Source: Haladaptatus halobius (GTDB taxonomy: Archaea > Halobacteriota > Halobacteria > Halobacteriales > Haladaptataceae). Taken from it: 64,000 bases of DNA. Position 1 is the first letter of the stretch, and each line of letters opens with the position of its first letter. Both the position numbers and the translations under genes were made by a program. Below are positions 26,160 through 35,150 of this stretch, piece after piece. The DNA lies in contig NZ_CP085335.1 in assembly GCF_020618475.1 (NCBI RefSeq), forward strand, positions 434,001 through 498,000, in the 5' to 3' direction. The notes beneath the pieces were generated by a model. It saw nothing but the letters and a program-made list of their open reading frames with translations, was not told the DNA's origin and did not search any database.

Positions 26160-26224
26160 ACGCCTCGTCGAACACAACGGGGCCAAGCTTCGTGAGCTTG
26201 ATTTCGGCTACGCCTCGTCGAACA
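26160..26224. repeat. 15-bp direct repeat duplicating the dehydratase gene tail
   Basis: ACGCCTCGTCGAACA occurs at 26160-26174 and 26210-26224, exactly 50 bp apart. The second copy is the last codons and stop of the dehydratase gene (FDEA-stop). The first copy lies downstream of the stop and has GTGG in place of the stop. A small AAGCT/AGCTT hairpin lies between them at 26185-26199. It looks like a short duplication at the gene end. Confidence 0.6.
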
Positions 26225-27446
26225 ACTCCTCGCCCTCGACCATATGCTCCTCGACGACGTCCATATCGAGCGTCACGCCGAGACCCGGTTTCTCGGGGAT
26301 CTCGATGTACCCGTCCTCGATGACGGTCTCCTCGACGAGGTCTTCCCACCAACCGAGTTGGTAGGAATGGTACTCCACCGCCAGCGAGTTCGGGATTGCG
26401 GTGCCGACGTGGGCGCTCCCCATCGTGGCGACGGGCGAGGAGACGTTGTGCATGGCGACGGGGATATAGTACATATCCGCGAGGTCGGCTATCTTCTGCG
26501 TCTCGCGCATGCCGCCGACCTTGGGCATGTCGGGTGCGACGATGTCCACCGCCTGCTGTTCGATGAGTCTGCGCTGGCCGTGCTTGCGGTAGACGTTCTC
26601 GCCCGCCGCGATGGGCGTCGTTGTGTTCGCCGTCACCTCGCGCTGGACGTCGTGATTCTCCGGGGGAACCGGGTCTTCGAGCCACCACACATCGTACTCT
26701 TCGAGTGCGTCGGCCAGTCGCTTTGCGCTCCCGGCGGAGAACGTCCAGTGGCAGTCGAACGCCACGTCCGCGCGGTCGCCGACGCGTTCAGTCACCGCCT
26801 CCACGATGCTGACTTTGTGCTCTATCTCCGGATTCCGGAGGTGTCGATTCGCGCGGTCTTTCTCGTGACCCGAGGGAACGTCAAGGTCGAACTTCAGGGC
26901 GTCGTAGCCGAGTTTTTCGACCACGCGCTCCGCCTCGTCGGCGCAGGCTTGGGGGTCGGCTTCCTCCGCGGTGTGGCAGTCGCAGTATACTCGAACCTCG
27001 TCGCGGTACTTCCCGCCGAGCAGTTGGTAGGCAGGCGCGTCGAGCACTTTGCCCGCGAGGTCGTGAAGGGCGACGTCGATGCCCGAGATAGCCGTCACGG
27101 TGACGCCTTGAATGGAGCCTTCGCCCGACATCTTCTGGACGAGGTGCTCGAACAGGCGGTCGATATCGAGGGGATTCTCGCCGACGAGGAAGGGTTTCAT
27201 CCGTTCGACAAGTTCGGGTACGCCCGCGCCCCAGTAGGCTTCGCCCGTACCGACGATGCCGGCGTCGGTGTAGACGCGGACGAGCGTCCACGGGAAGTTA
27301 CCCTCGACCATCGTCGTCTGCACGTCGGTTATCTCGATGTCGCGTGCACCGCTTCGATTCGCCGTGAGGCCCATCGACTCGGTCGAGAGGTCGCGCATCG
27401 TGTACTCCGCGTTGGGGTCGTGTAACATCGCGTAGTCGCGTACCAT
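26208..27446 (-). CDS. enolase-superfamily sugar-acid dehydratase (gluconate/galactonate dehydratase-like)
   Basis: 412 residues. N-terminal capping domain (ITDVQTTMVEGNFPWTLVRVYTDAG) and a TIM barrel. Catalytic positions are DALKFDLDVPSG near residue 190, metal ligands in VAFDCHWTF near 245, WWLEDPVPPENHD near 272, and AGENVY near 297, with the His in AMHNVSSP near 347. The sequence is close to haloarchaeal sugar-acid dehydratases that form 2-keto-3-deoxy acids. The substrate (gluconate, galactonate or a pentonate) is not certain. ATG at 27444-27446. Confidence 0.82.
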   Translation of the reverse strand: MVRDYAMLHDPNAEYTMRDLSTESMGLTANRSGARDIEITDVQTTMVEGNFPWTLVRVYTDAGIVGTGEAYWGAGVPELVERMKPFLVGENPLDIDRLFEHLVQKMSGEGSIQGVTVTAISGIDVALHDLAGKVLDAPAYQLLGGKYRDEVRVYCDCHTAEEADPQACADEAERVVEKLGYDALKFDLDVPSGHEKDRANRHLRNPEIEHKVSIVEAVTERVGDRADVAFDCHWTFSAGSAKRLADALEEYDVWWLEDPVPPENHDVQREVTANTTTPIAAGENVYRKHGQRRLIEQQAVDIVAPDMPKVGGMRETQKIADLADMYYIPVAMHNVSSPVATMGSAHVGTAIPNSLAVEYHSYQLGWWEDLVEETVIEDGYIEIPEKPGLGVTLDMDVVEEHMVEGEELFDEA

Positions 27447-27526
27447 ACTTCCGGGTACTTCGTCCGTAGTAAAAGTTCGTCTGGTAGCGACTGTTCTTAC
27501 TGGAGCGCGCCCGGCGAGTTCCCTGC

Positions 27527-27652
27527 TTACTGGAGAACGTCCACCGGCTTCTCCGCGCTGATCCACGCGTGGACGGAATCTTCAGCTCGGAGTTCGTACC
27601 GACCTCGGCGGTAGTAGCCGACGACCCTGGATTCGGTCTGCTGGTCAGGCAT
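27527..27652 (-). CDS. 41-residue haloarchaeal protein
   Basis: Reads MPDQQTESRVVGYYRRGRYE and then LRAEDSVHAWISAEKPVDVLQ. The pattern of a YY block, a polar middle and AWI near the end resembles small haloarchaeal proteins of the DUF7331 type; this is recognised by eye only. It precedes the dehydratase gene on the same strand. A 10-bp CTTACTGGAG repeat follows its stop at 27495-27504. Function unknown. Confidence 0.5.
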   Translation of the reverse strand: MPDQQTESRVVGYYRRGRYELRAEDSVHAWISAEKPVDVLQ

Positions 27653-27858
27653 CTCGACTACTCCTTCGACGCCCGTCGTCCTTACTATTGACTAGTTAAC
27701 CGGTCGCACGGTCGAATAGGCGAATCGTTCCCGTCCGTCCGCCAACGGGTTTCCGGTTACGCGCCCTCGCGGATTCGTCGCTTCTGGTGGCGATTAAGCG
27801 GTATCTAAAGTGTCTTCGTTCCGACGAAATGTCCGCTGGTTGGCTATCGAGGCGGCGA

Positions 27859-29353
27859 CTACGCCCCGTCGAACACGAGGTAGCCGACGGACTCGCTGTT
27901 GCGGTGGAAGACCTCGTCGTCGCTCCGTTCTTCCTCGATGCGCACCTCGACGCCCGACGATGAGAGAGTTCGGTACCGAACCTCGGCCGCGTCGGAGCCG
28001 TTGTACGTCTGAACGTCCGCCACGAACCGCGGGTCGTCGTACGATCGGTCGAACGAAATCCGGTGCCACCGGTGGGTGACCGAATCTGGCGTCCAGCCCG
28101 CTTCGAAGGCCGCGCCGCCGAGCGACCCGCGTCCTTCTTCGACCGCGAGATAGCCGACCGATTCGTTCATGTGCGCGCCATAGCTGTTCTGCTCTTGGAG
28201 TCGAACGCTCATCCCGTTCGACGAGACGTTGCGGTGGCGCGTCACGACCGCGTGGGGGCCGCGGTAGGACTCGGCCTGACTGAAGACGACCGGCGTCGAG
28301 GAGAAGTTCTGGTCGAATCCGAGGAAACGGAAGGAGTGGTCGGTCGTCACGCGCCCCGCCTCGGCGTTCACGCCGTCGAGCGGGTGCGTCCCCGATTCGA
28401 GCACCGTGTATCCGAGCGTCTCCTGTGCGTGCCAGCCGTCCTTGTAATCCTACTCTTCGAGCGCCGCGTCGAAGTGGTCGCTCCCGACGTTTCGAAGCCG
28501 GACGTGGGTCGGGTGGTTACCGTTGTACGACAGCGACGTGGCGATGACGGTCGGCGAGTCGTACGACCCCGCGAGGCCGACGCGTGACCAGTCGTCCCTG
28601 TCGCGCTGTCCGACGGTTACGGAACCGGACTCGCCGACGGGGGCGCTGCTCGAACCGACATCGGCAGCCGATTCTCGATCCAGTTCAGGATATCCTGCGT
28701 GTCGTGGTGTGGGGGCGTCGTCTCCCCATTTAGTTCGAACGTCGGCGTGAACCCGACGCCGTCGTCGCCGGCGGCGTAGCGGGTCTGATAGACGGGGTCT
28801 TCGTAGCGCCCGTCTTTCGCCCACGAGATGGCCGTGTCCCGTTCTTCGAGGTCGGACTGACGCATCCGGTCGCGCATGTCGTCGTAGGTCACGTTTCCGG
28901 ACACCTGACTTTCGAACATGTCGCGGAAGAACGCCCAGTACTCGTTTGGTTCGGCGTTCCACGCGCCCATCGCGCACTCGGAGATGCGCGGGTCACTGCT
29001 AGAGATGTAGTAGTACGAGGAGCCGTGCGAGGACTCGCCCGGCGGTTCGTAGGCCAACGCCCGGTAGCGGATGTCGAGGCGTCCGGGTTCGACGAACTCC
29101 CGAATCACGTCTTCGAGGTTGTTGAGGACGAAATCCTTCGTGTACGGGCACTTGAAGTTCCGTACAGCGTCGCGGTCGGGTTGTTTCCCTCACCCATCGT
29201 TGCGTAGGTGAACTGGTTGGGGTCGTTTGGTACCGGCGCACCGGAGACGGGACCGCTCGTCGTGTGATTTGCACTCGCAGCGCCTGCCAAGCCGAGGAAG
29301 GCCGCGCCGCCGGAGAGTCGCATGAACTGTCATCGTGTCGTCTTTCGCGTCAC
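27859..29353 (-). pseudogene. secreted DsbA-like thioredoxin/H-type lectin protein, four lesions
   Basis: From GTG 29351-29353: TRKTTR, then TGA at 29330-29332 where the second Tat arginine belongs, then QFMRLSGGAAFLGLAG. A one-base deletion near 29155 shifts into NFKCPYTKDFVLNNLEDVI, a DsbA-like domain with a CPYT active site. Another deletion near 28668 precedes the first of about three H-type lectin-like repeats (DDWSRVGLAGSYDSPTVIA). A TAG at 28450-28452 interrupts ALEE-stop-DYKDGWHAQETLGYTV. The remaining repeats run to SVGYLVFDGA. Four lesions exclude a single sequencing error. Confidence 0.85.
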
Positions 29354-29561
29354 GTTTCCTGCCGAATGAGTGTTTAATATAAAACAGAATAATCGTTTAG
29401 CGTTGCTAGACGCGACCTAATGCGTTGCAGACCGTTGCAAATCGTTGATTTCATCGTTTATACGTGTCGAACTGAATTGGATACAAGCTTATATAACGTT
29501 TTATCGTTCTGTCGGCGAGCGCACCATCACTTTGAGGTTGGTCGGCGTCGTCGGCAACCGT

Positions 29562-30665
29562 ATGAGTCGTCGGTGTACGAGACGGGGGTTTCTCGCCGCT
29601 AGTATCGCGTCCGCCGTTCCGATCGCCGGGTGTACGACGCTCGCCGCCGACCCTCCGGTCGACGTTCGCGGTGCGCTGTACATTCCGGCCCGCGCATTCA
29701 ACTTCTTCCAGATGTGGCACACCTACGAACCGGGTGTCACGGAGCGCGACATGGGCTTCGCTTCCCGGCTGAACCTGAACGCCATCCGGACGTGGCTCAG
29801 CTACGAGGCGTGGCTGGAAGACCCTGATGGGTTGCGAAAATCCATCGACCACTTCCTCTCGACGGCGGAGTCGCACGGGATTCGCGTCCTGCTAGGAATC
29901 TTCGAGGGCGTCGGGCGGAAGCCGACGCCGAAGAACCTGCACAACACCGACCCGTGGACGGCCACGGGCGTCTTCTCGCCGAGCGAGGAAGTGATGAAGA
30001 ATCCCGACCGGTGGGACGAACCGCGACGGTTCTCCCGGTGGGTGATGGAGCACTACGGCGACGACGAGAGACTGCTCGCCGTCGAAGTGATGAACGAACC
30101 GGGGTGGACACCGTGGAAGAAACGGTTCGCCCGCGAGATGTTCGGCGTCATCCGCGAGAATCGGGGGAGCGTCCCGCTGACGGTCGGTTCGACGAGTTTG
30201 GCGAACGTCGCCGACTACTTCGACTGGGGTATCGACGTGGTGCAGTTTCACTACAACTTCCCGGACACGCCGACCATCTACCGCGACCTGCTCCGGCAGG
30301 CCACCGACCTCCAACGGAGCATCAGCATGCCCGTCTGGTTGACGGAGTGGCAACGTATCGCAAGTTTCGGCTGGGGGAACGGGGATATCTCGCGGGAGCA
30401 GGCGACCCCGAACTACGCCTCGCTCGCGCCGGTCATCCGGGAGTCGGGTGTGGGGAACTTCTTCTGGTCGCTCATGCTCCAACCCGCGTACTCGCTAACG
30501 CAGCGCAGGCGCGGCGTCATTAACGGCGTCTTCCACGAGGACGGCGCGGTCTGGAGCACGGACGACGCCAGCGCCATCAAGTCGATGTCGGGCGACGAGG
30601 ATTTCGACGGGAACGAGCGTCAGCAGTGGCCGGCGTGGGCCGAGTCGGTCAACCGGCGCTCGTGA
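29562..30665 (+). CDS. GH5-like glycoside hydrolase lipoprotein
   Basis: 367 residues. The signal MSRRCTRRGFLAASIASAVP ends in a lipobox (IAGC), so it is likely Tat-exported and lipid-anchored. The TIM-barrel body has the clan GH-A pattern: acid/base Glu in EVMNEPGW near residue 178 and nucleophile Glu in WLTEWQR near residue 262. RTWLSYEAWL and FFWSLMLQP fit barrel strands. Substrate probably a beta-linked polysaccharide. The 3' end overlaps the convergent beta-helix gene by 17 bp. Confidence 0.82.
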   Translation: MSRRCTRRGFLAASIASAVPIAGCTTLAADPPVDVRGALYIPARAFNFFQMWHTYEPGVTERDMGFASRLNLNAIRTWLSYEAWLEDPDGLRKSIDHFLSTAESHGIRVLLGIFEGVGRKPTPKNLHNTDPWTATGVFSPSEEVMKNPDRWDEPRRFSRWVMEHYGDDERLLAVEVMNEPGWTPWKKRFAREMFGVIRENRGSVPLTVGSTSLANVADYFDWGIDVVQFHYNFPDTPTIYRDLLRQATDLQRSISMPVWLTEWQRIASFGWGNGDISREQATPNYASLAPVIRESGVGNFFWSLMLQPAYSLTQRRRGVINGVFHEDGAVWSTDDASAIKSMSGDEDFDGNERQQWPAWAESVNRRS

Positions 30666-31461
30666 GTCCGGCGTAGGCCAGTATGTCACCGTGGTCGAGG
30701 GCCCCGTCGCCGTCGAAGTCGAGCGCGGTCTGTTGTTCCGTCGGCACCTCGCCGATACCGACCGCGTCCGTCGCCACGACGACCGGAAACGCCACCGCAT
30801 CCCAGAGTCCCGTCTCACCGTTCCCGGTCAGGTCCTCGTAGCGCCCGTCGCGGTCGGGGTCGAGCGGCGGGCCGAGCGTGAGCCGGACACCGAACACGTC
30901 GACGACTGAGAGGGGCGCGTGAACGTCGACGCCGCGGTTCTGGCGGATGACGTTGTTTCGGAGTTCGTCGTCCCACGGGTCGGCGAGGGCGACCCCGTGA
31001 AGGTCGCCGGTGACGGTGTTATCGATCAGTCGCGCGTTCGAGTCCTCGACGTCGATACCGATGGCGTTGTTCGTGGCTCTCACGCCCCGAATCGTCACGT
31101 CAGAAGCGTTTCTGACCGCGACACCACGATTCCAGTCCTTCACGCGGACGTTCCGGACGGTCACGTCCGAGGCGTTCTCGACGAGGATACCGCTCGTGTC
31201 GCTGACGCCAAACCCGTCGAGCGTGTGACCGCGACCGTCGAGCACGACGTCGTCCGCCCGAATCACGACGCAGCCGGTCGAGATGCGCGTCTTTCCGTTG
31301 TGAACGTCGCTTCCGAGGACGTAGTGGCCGGATTTCGATATCGTCGTACAGGAGTCGATGGGGGACGTTGGCGTACCGGACTGCGGGCCGGCGGCGGTGG
31401 TGACGCCGCCGAAGACGCAGACGAGAGCGAGGCCGACCGCGAGAACGGCAGAGAGCTTCAT
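30649..31461 (-). CDS. secreted beta-helix protein with dockerin-like C-terminus
   Basis: 270 residues. Sec signal (MKLSAVLAVGLALVCVFGGVTTAAG). Residues about 60-170 are right-handed beta-helix (NosD/PbH1) repeats: VVIRADDVVLDGRGHTLDGF, ILVENASDVTVRNVRVKDW, AVRNASDVTIRGVRATNN. The C-terminus has two Ca-binding-like loops, DPDRDGRYEDLTGNGETGLWDAVAF and DFDGDGALDHGDILAYAGL, like a type I dockerin. ATG at 31459-31461 chosen; an in-frame ATG 12 bases earlier is possible. Likely binds or modifies polysaccharide. Confidence 0.8.
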   Translation of the reverse strand: MKLSAVLAVGLALVCVFGGVTTAAGPQSGTPTSPIDSCTTISKSGHYVLGSDVHNGKTRISTGCVVIRADDVVLDGRGHTLDGFGVSDTSGILVENASDVTVRNVRVKDWNRGVAVRNASDVTIRGVRATNNAIGIDVEDSNARLIDNTVTGDLHGVALADPWDDELRNNVIRQNRGVDVHAPLSVVDVFGVRLTLGPPLDPDRDGRYEDLTGNGETGLWDAVAFPVVVATDAVGIGEVPTEQQTALDFDGDGALDHGDILAYAGLTSAG

Positions 31462-31527
31462 GCTCAAATGCACACCGTCCTTCTTGTTATAGGCTATCCC
31501 CGAAAAACGACAGTATCGCGGAATCGA

Positions 31528-32442
31528 CTAGAGCAGGTCGAGCGCGCGGAGGTCGGACTCCAGTGACGCCCGCGCCGCGTCGTCCATCTTTCGGAGGGGA
31601 CTCCGGAGCGGGCCGGGCGAGAAATCCACGTCCCGCAGGTCGAGCGCCGTCTTCACGCCGGCCATGTATGACCCGCCCTTCAGGGCGTCTCGAACTGCGT
31701 ACACCTCGCTCTGGAGCTCTCGCGCGCGTTCTTCGTCGCCGGCGTCGTAAGCGTCGTAGAGGTCGACGACCAGCTCCGGGAAGGCGTTTGCGACCGCGCT
31801 GACCATGCCCGTACAGCCGACTTCAAGTCCGGGGAACAGCAGGGAGTCGGAGCCGGCGAGGAACGTGAGTTCGGAGTGCGCGTCGATGGCTTGCGCGAGC
31901 CACGGAACGTCCTTGCTCGAATCTTTGACGCCCGCGATATTCGGGATGGCGGCGAGCTCGGCGAGGGTGTCGAGCGACAGCGAGTTCCCGGTCTTGCTCG
32001 GGATGTGGTAGACGTACACCGGCAGTTCGACCGCCTCGCAGACGCGCCGGTAATGGGAGACGGCAGCGTCGCGGTCTAGCGGGTAGTAGTACGGCGTGAC
32101 GACGACGACGCCGTTAGCGCCGACCGATTCAGCATGTTCGGCGTGGGCGACGGTCTCACGCGTGCTCGGCGCGCCGACGCCCGCGATGACCGGAACCTCG
32201 TCCACGGCGTCGGTGACCGACTCGACGACGCCACGACGTTCCTCGCCCGTCAGGAGTGGAAACTCCCCGTTAGTTCCGAGGGGGAACACGCCGTGTACCC
32301 CGCCGTCCGCGACGAACTCCGCGTGCGCCGCTGTCGATTCGTAATCGACCGATTCGTCCTCGTGGAACGCGGTGATCGTGGGCGGAATGACTCCGTGCAA
32401 CGAGAGCGGGTCGTCCGACCCCGGTTCGGGTGCGTGTGCCAT
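31528..32442 (-). CDS. DapA-family aldolase/lyase, possible 2-keto-3-deoxy-sugar-acid aldolase
   Basis: 304 residues of the N-acetylneuraminate lyase/DHDPS superfamily. Signatures are FPLGTNGEFPLLT near residue 55, the catalytic Tyr in YVYHIPSKTGNS near 148, and the Schiff-base Lys in AGVKDSSKD near 178. The true DapA is at 1232-2122, and this copy has a GTNGEF instead of GSTGES. Together with the nearby sugar-acid dehydratase, a 2-keto-3-deoxygluconate-type aldolase role is the best guess, not proven. Confidence 0.8.
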   Translation of the reverse strand: MAHAPEPGSDDPLSLHGVIPPTITAFHEDESVDYESTAAHAEFVADGGVHGVFPLGTNGEFPLLTGEERRGVVESVTDAVDEVPVIAGVGAPSTRETVAHAEHAESVGANGVVVVTPYYYPLDRDAAVSHYRRVCEAVELPVYVYHIPSKTGNSLSLDTLAELAAIPNIAGVKDSSKDVPWLAQAIDAHSELTFLAGSDSLLFPGLEVGCTGMVSAVANAFPELVVDLYDAYDAGDEERARELQSEVYAVRDALKGGSYMAGVKTALDLRDVDFSPGPLRSPLRKMDDAARASLESDLRALDLL

Positions 32443-32510
32443 GGCGGAACATCATCGCCCGAGCCAATAAGGAGTTTTGCTCCGGCAGTTCTTTTTCGGT
32501 AGTGAGTAAA

Positions 32511-32518
32511 CTTTTAAT
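32511..32518 (+). promoter_or_regulatory. TATA-like box of the MoaD-like gene
   Basis: CTTTTAAT lies 22-30 bp before the ATG at 32541, the leaderless spacing. Confidence 0.4.
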
Positions 32519-32540
32519 CCCGGGGTTCCTACGTACGAGT

Positions 32541-32813
32541 ATGAACGTCACAGTCAAACTCTTCGGCCCGCTGGTCGCGCGAACCGGAACTCGCGACGCC
32601 CGCGTCGCGGTTCCCGAGGAGGCGACCGTCGAAGACGTGGTCAACCAACTCGGCGAGAAGTACGGGCCGCAGGTCAGCGCCGGTATCGTGGACGGACTCG
32701 GCATCCGCTCGGACACCCGTATCCTCCGCGAGTCGGAGCGCGAGGTCGAACCGCTCTCGGCTCACAGCCCCGTCGAAGCGGGCGACACGGTCTGCGTCCA
32801 ACCGAACGCCTGA
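32541..32813 (+). CDS. MoaD/ThiS-like beta-grasp protein without terminal Gly-Gly
   Basis: 90 residues. N-terminal MNVTVKLFGPLVARTGTRDA, then EEATVEDVVNQLGEKYG and SPVEAGDTVCVQP are the ubiquitin-like fold pattern of MoaD and archaeal SAMP proteins. The C-terminus is QPNA, so the Gly-Gly needed for thiocarboxylate or isopeptide formation is absent. It is probably a non-conjugating relative. It stands alone downstream of a clear promoter. Confidence 0.8.
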   Translation: MNVTVKLFGPLVARTGTRDARVAVPEEATVEDVVNQLGEKYGPQVSAGIVDGLGIRSDTRILRESEREVEPLSAHSPVEAGDTVCVQPNA

Positions 32814-32919
32814 GTCGGCGCTCGTCGTTTCTTCTCGGCTCTTTCCTCTCTTAATAAAGTAAGATATATAACACATTCTGATCGTTCTGCGGTATGGTTT
32901 CTCGACGAGAGGTGTCCCC

Positions 32920-33554
32920 GTGAACCGGCGACTCAGAGGCCTGCTCTATTTCGTGTTGGCCATCGCGTTCGCCGCCAACACCCTTTGGCTGTTTCCACAC
33001 GCCGACCAACTGCGGTACGAGTATCGCGCTGTGGAGTTGAACGAGTCGAACGCACACTACTACATCGAAGTACATCCGTCCGTCCGTCGTTGCATCGTCG
33101 AAAAATCTCGCACCTGCAGACTCGAGCTACGAGCCAGAAACGAACCTATCGCACTCGACGCCGAGAATACGGAGTTGTACGCGGACTACCGGTACGTTGC
33201 GACTCGCAACGGATACTACGTCCCAACGGTCGAGAACCGAAAGGGGACGGGTTCGTCTCATCGCGAAAAGTACCCCGAGCGAACGTTCTCTCGGATATCG
33301 CGTACTCCCCGACTCCCTCCGCCACAAAATACGACAGAGCGATACAGAATGCGGTCGAGGACGGCCGCGCGGTCTCGTCCCGCGAAATCAATGCGTTGCA
33401 CCGTATCGTCCGCGACGATGGACGATACTACGTCGTACAGGACTCGTGGATATTCGACCTGCTCTCACCGGTTCAACTCCTCGCTCTGCGCATACTCCTC
33501 TTGCTCGCCACCGTCTCGCTTTCGGTCGCCAGTTTCGTCTACCGGTACGGTTAA
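32920..33554 (+). pseudogene. two-helix membrane protein gene, frameshifted
   Basis: From GTG 32920: RRLRGLLYFVLAIAFAANTLWLF (helix 1), then an extracytoplasmic domain with two Cys (RRCIVEKSRTCRLELRARNEP). Near 33290 one base is missing, and the frame changes to LSDIAYSPTPSATKYDRAIQNA..., YYVVQDSWIFDLL and helix 2 (LLALRILLLLATVSLSVASFVYRYG). Both halves have protein-like composition only in these frames. Function unknown. Single lesion, so a sequencing error is possible. Confidence 0.65.
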
Positions 33555-33700
33555 GCGCCGGCGTACTCGCCCGGGGCGTTCTCGAACTGCTCGCGGTGCT
33601 CCGCCGAGCAGAACCGGTACTGTTGTCCGATGTGACGGGTGACGAACTCCGTCTCCCGATTCTCGTAGAGGTTCGTGCCGCAGACTGGACACTCTCGCAT
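33551..33700 (-). CDS. small zinc-binding YHS-like protein
   Basis: 49 residues: MRECPVCGTNLYENRETEFV and then a YRFCSAEHREQFENAPGEYAG ending. It has a CPxCG knuckle at residues 4-7, a second Cys followed by His (FCSAEH), and the YHS-domain pattern that binds metal. Tail overlaps the stop of the convergent damaged membrane gene by three bases. Small CPxCG proteins are common in haloarchaea; function unknown. Confidence 0.75.
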   Translation of the reverse strand: MRECPVCGTNLYENRETEFVTRHIGQQYRFCSAEHREQFENAPGEYAGA

Positions 33701-33752
33701 GGTTGTCGCTTCGGCGTCCGGACGAAAGGCCGCTTTGCCTGCGAGGGCAAGG

Positions 33753-34976
33753 CTACCCGAGGCGTGCGAGCCGGTTCAGCGCGTACACCGTCCGCAGCAC
33801 GTCGCCCGCTTTCCCGCGGTCGAAGACGAGTTCGTCGGTGCGGACGACGTGGTCTAACGCGTCGCGGGAGGCGTGCTCGGGCGCGGCGGCGATTCCCCGG
33901 TCGTTCTCCGCCGCCCACCGCATCACGCGCAGGTCACTCTTGCTGTCGCCCATCACCAGCGTGAAGGGGTCGTCCACGCCGAGCACCTCCAGCGCGGCCT
34001 CCACGCCGACCACCTTGTTCAACTCCCGACTGCCGATCTCGGCGGCGTCGCCCTCGTAGTAGGCCACGTCGATTCGTTCGAAGGTGTCCCGCACGTTTTC
34101 CGGAATCGCCGCCGCGTCGTGCTCGGGCGTCTCGCCCTGTTCTTCGAGCACGCCGCGAATCTCGGGGTCGCTGTCGACGTAGTAGGCTCGCGCCCAGTCG
34201 CTTCCGTCTTCGGCCACCGTCTCGCCGAGCAGGTCGAGCAGGTAGACCAGCGCGTCGTCGATGACCTCCACCGCCCGCGAATTCCCCGTCTCGAAGTTCG
34301 GCTTCATCGTGACGTTGAACTCATTGCCTTGCAGGTGGGTGCACCGCCGGAGTTCGTCCGGGGCGGCCGAGAGCACCCGCGAGCGAACCGTGTCGAAGAC
34401 CGTCCGAATCTCGTCGTCCAACTCCTCGTACAGCAGGCGCTTCGTGTCCGCGCCGTGGCCGGGCGTGAACACCCCAGTTCCCGCTTCGTAGACGATACTC
34501 AGATTTCCGGAGTGGACGATCTCGTTGCCGAGCCCCTGGATTGCGAATCCCTTGACGTTCTCCAGGGTCTGTCCAGTGCAGACGACGATGGGAACGCCCT
34601 TCTCGTGGAACTCGGTGAGCAGGTGGAGCGTCTCGCGGGGAATCTCGTTGTCCGTCCCGCCCGCGGAGCGCAGCGTTTCGTCGACGTCCAGCACCAGCGC
34701 GTTCACCGCCCGTCCGTACTTCGAGTAGAGATCGAGCGCGGTGAACGCTTGGTCGCGCGTGGCGTGCGCTGCGATGTCGGCGTAGGTTTCGCCCGCGTCG
34801 AACTCGTCGCGAATCTCGTCTTTCTTCGCGTCGAGTTCCTCGCTGACGGACTGCCAGTGTTCCAACGCCACTCGGGAATCGACCGGCGGGAACAGATTCA
34901 CGAAATCCTGGTACGCTCTGAGGGTCTTCGCGTCGAACTCGTCGTAGAGCCGATAGAGGGCATCGTAGCGTTCCAT
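33753..34976 (-). CDS. HAD-superfamily phosphatase-like protein
   Basis: 407 residues. A helical N-terminal extension (about 1-90) precedes HAD motif I, LVLDVDETL (Asp 97 and 99). Motif II is in IVVCTGQT near residue 135, motif III Lys in SRELNKVVGVEAAL near 338, and motif IV is LVMGDSKSDLRVM near 355. This is the Cof/sucrose-phosphatase type of HAD fold (C2 cap). The substrate is not predictable; the N-terminal extension is unusual for the class. Confidence 0.85.
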   Translation of the reverse strand: MERYDALYRLYDEFDAKTLRAYQDFVNLFPPVDSRVALEHWQSVSEELDAKKDEIRDEFDAGETYADIAAHATRDQAFTALDLYSKYGRAVNALVLDVDETLRSAGGTDNEIPRETLHLLTEFHEKGVPIVVCTGQTLENVKGFAIQGLGNEIVHSGNLSIVYEAGTGVFTPGHGADTKRLLYEELDDEIRTVFDTVRSRVLSAAPDELRRCTHLQGNEFNVTMKPNFETGNSRAVEVIDDALVYLLDLLGETVAEDGSDWARAYYVDSDPEIRGVLEEQGETPEHDAAAIPENVRDTFERIDVAYYEGDAAEIGSRELNKVVGVEAALEVLGVDDPFTLVMGDSKSDLRVMRWAAENDRGIAAAPEHASRDALDHVVRTDELVFDRGKAGDVLRTVYALNRLARLG

Positions 34977-35150
34977 AGTGGACGTGGGTCGCTCTGTGGG
35001 ATAAAGTTCAGGGAGGGCTGTTCGGACGGCGGTTCGCCGTAAACCGATGATACACCGCGCGACACCTCGCGTTCAACACGCCGATCCGCGGCAAACGAGC
35101 CAAGCCAAACACGCGAACATTGAAGACGCCGGGACGAAACGATTCGAGAG

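Noticed and set aside
26244-27425. 393-codon open frame on the plus strand
   Set aside because: It is exactly antisense to the sugar-acid dehydratase, whose catalytic motifs are clear. Long antisense frames are expected in GC-rich DNA with strong third-position bias.
33873-35042. 389-codon open frame on the plus strand
   Set aside because: Antisense to the HAD phosphatase with intact motifs; composition is not protein-like for a haloarchaeon.
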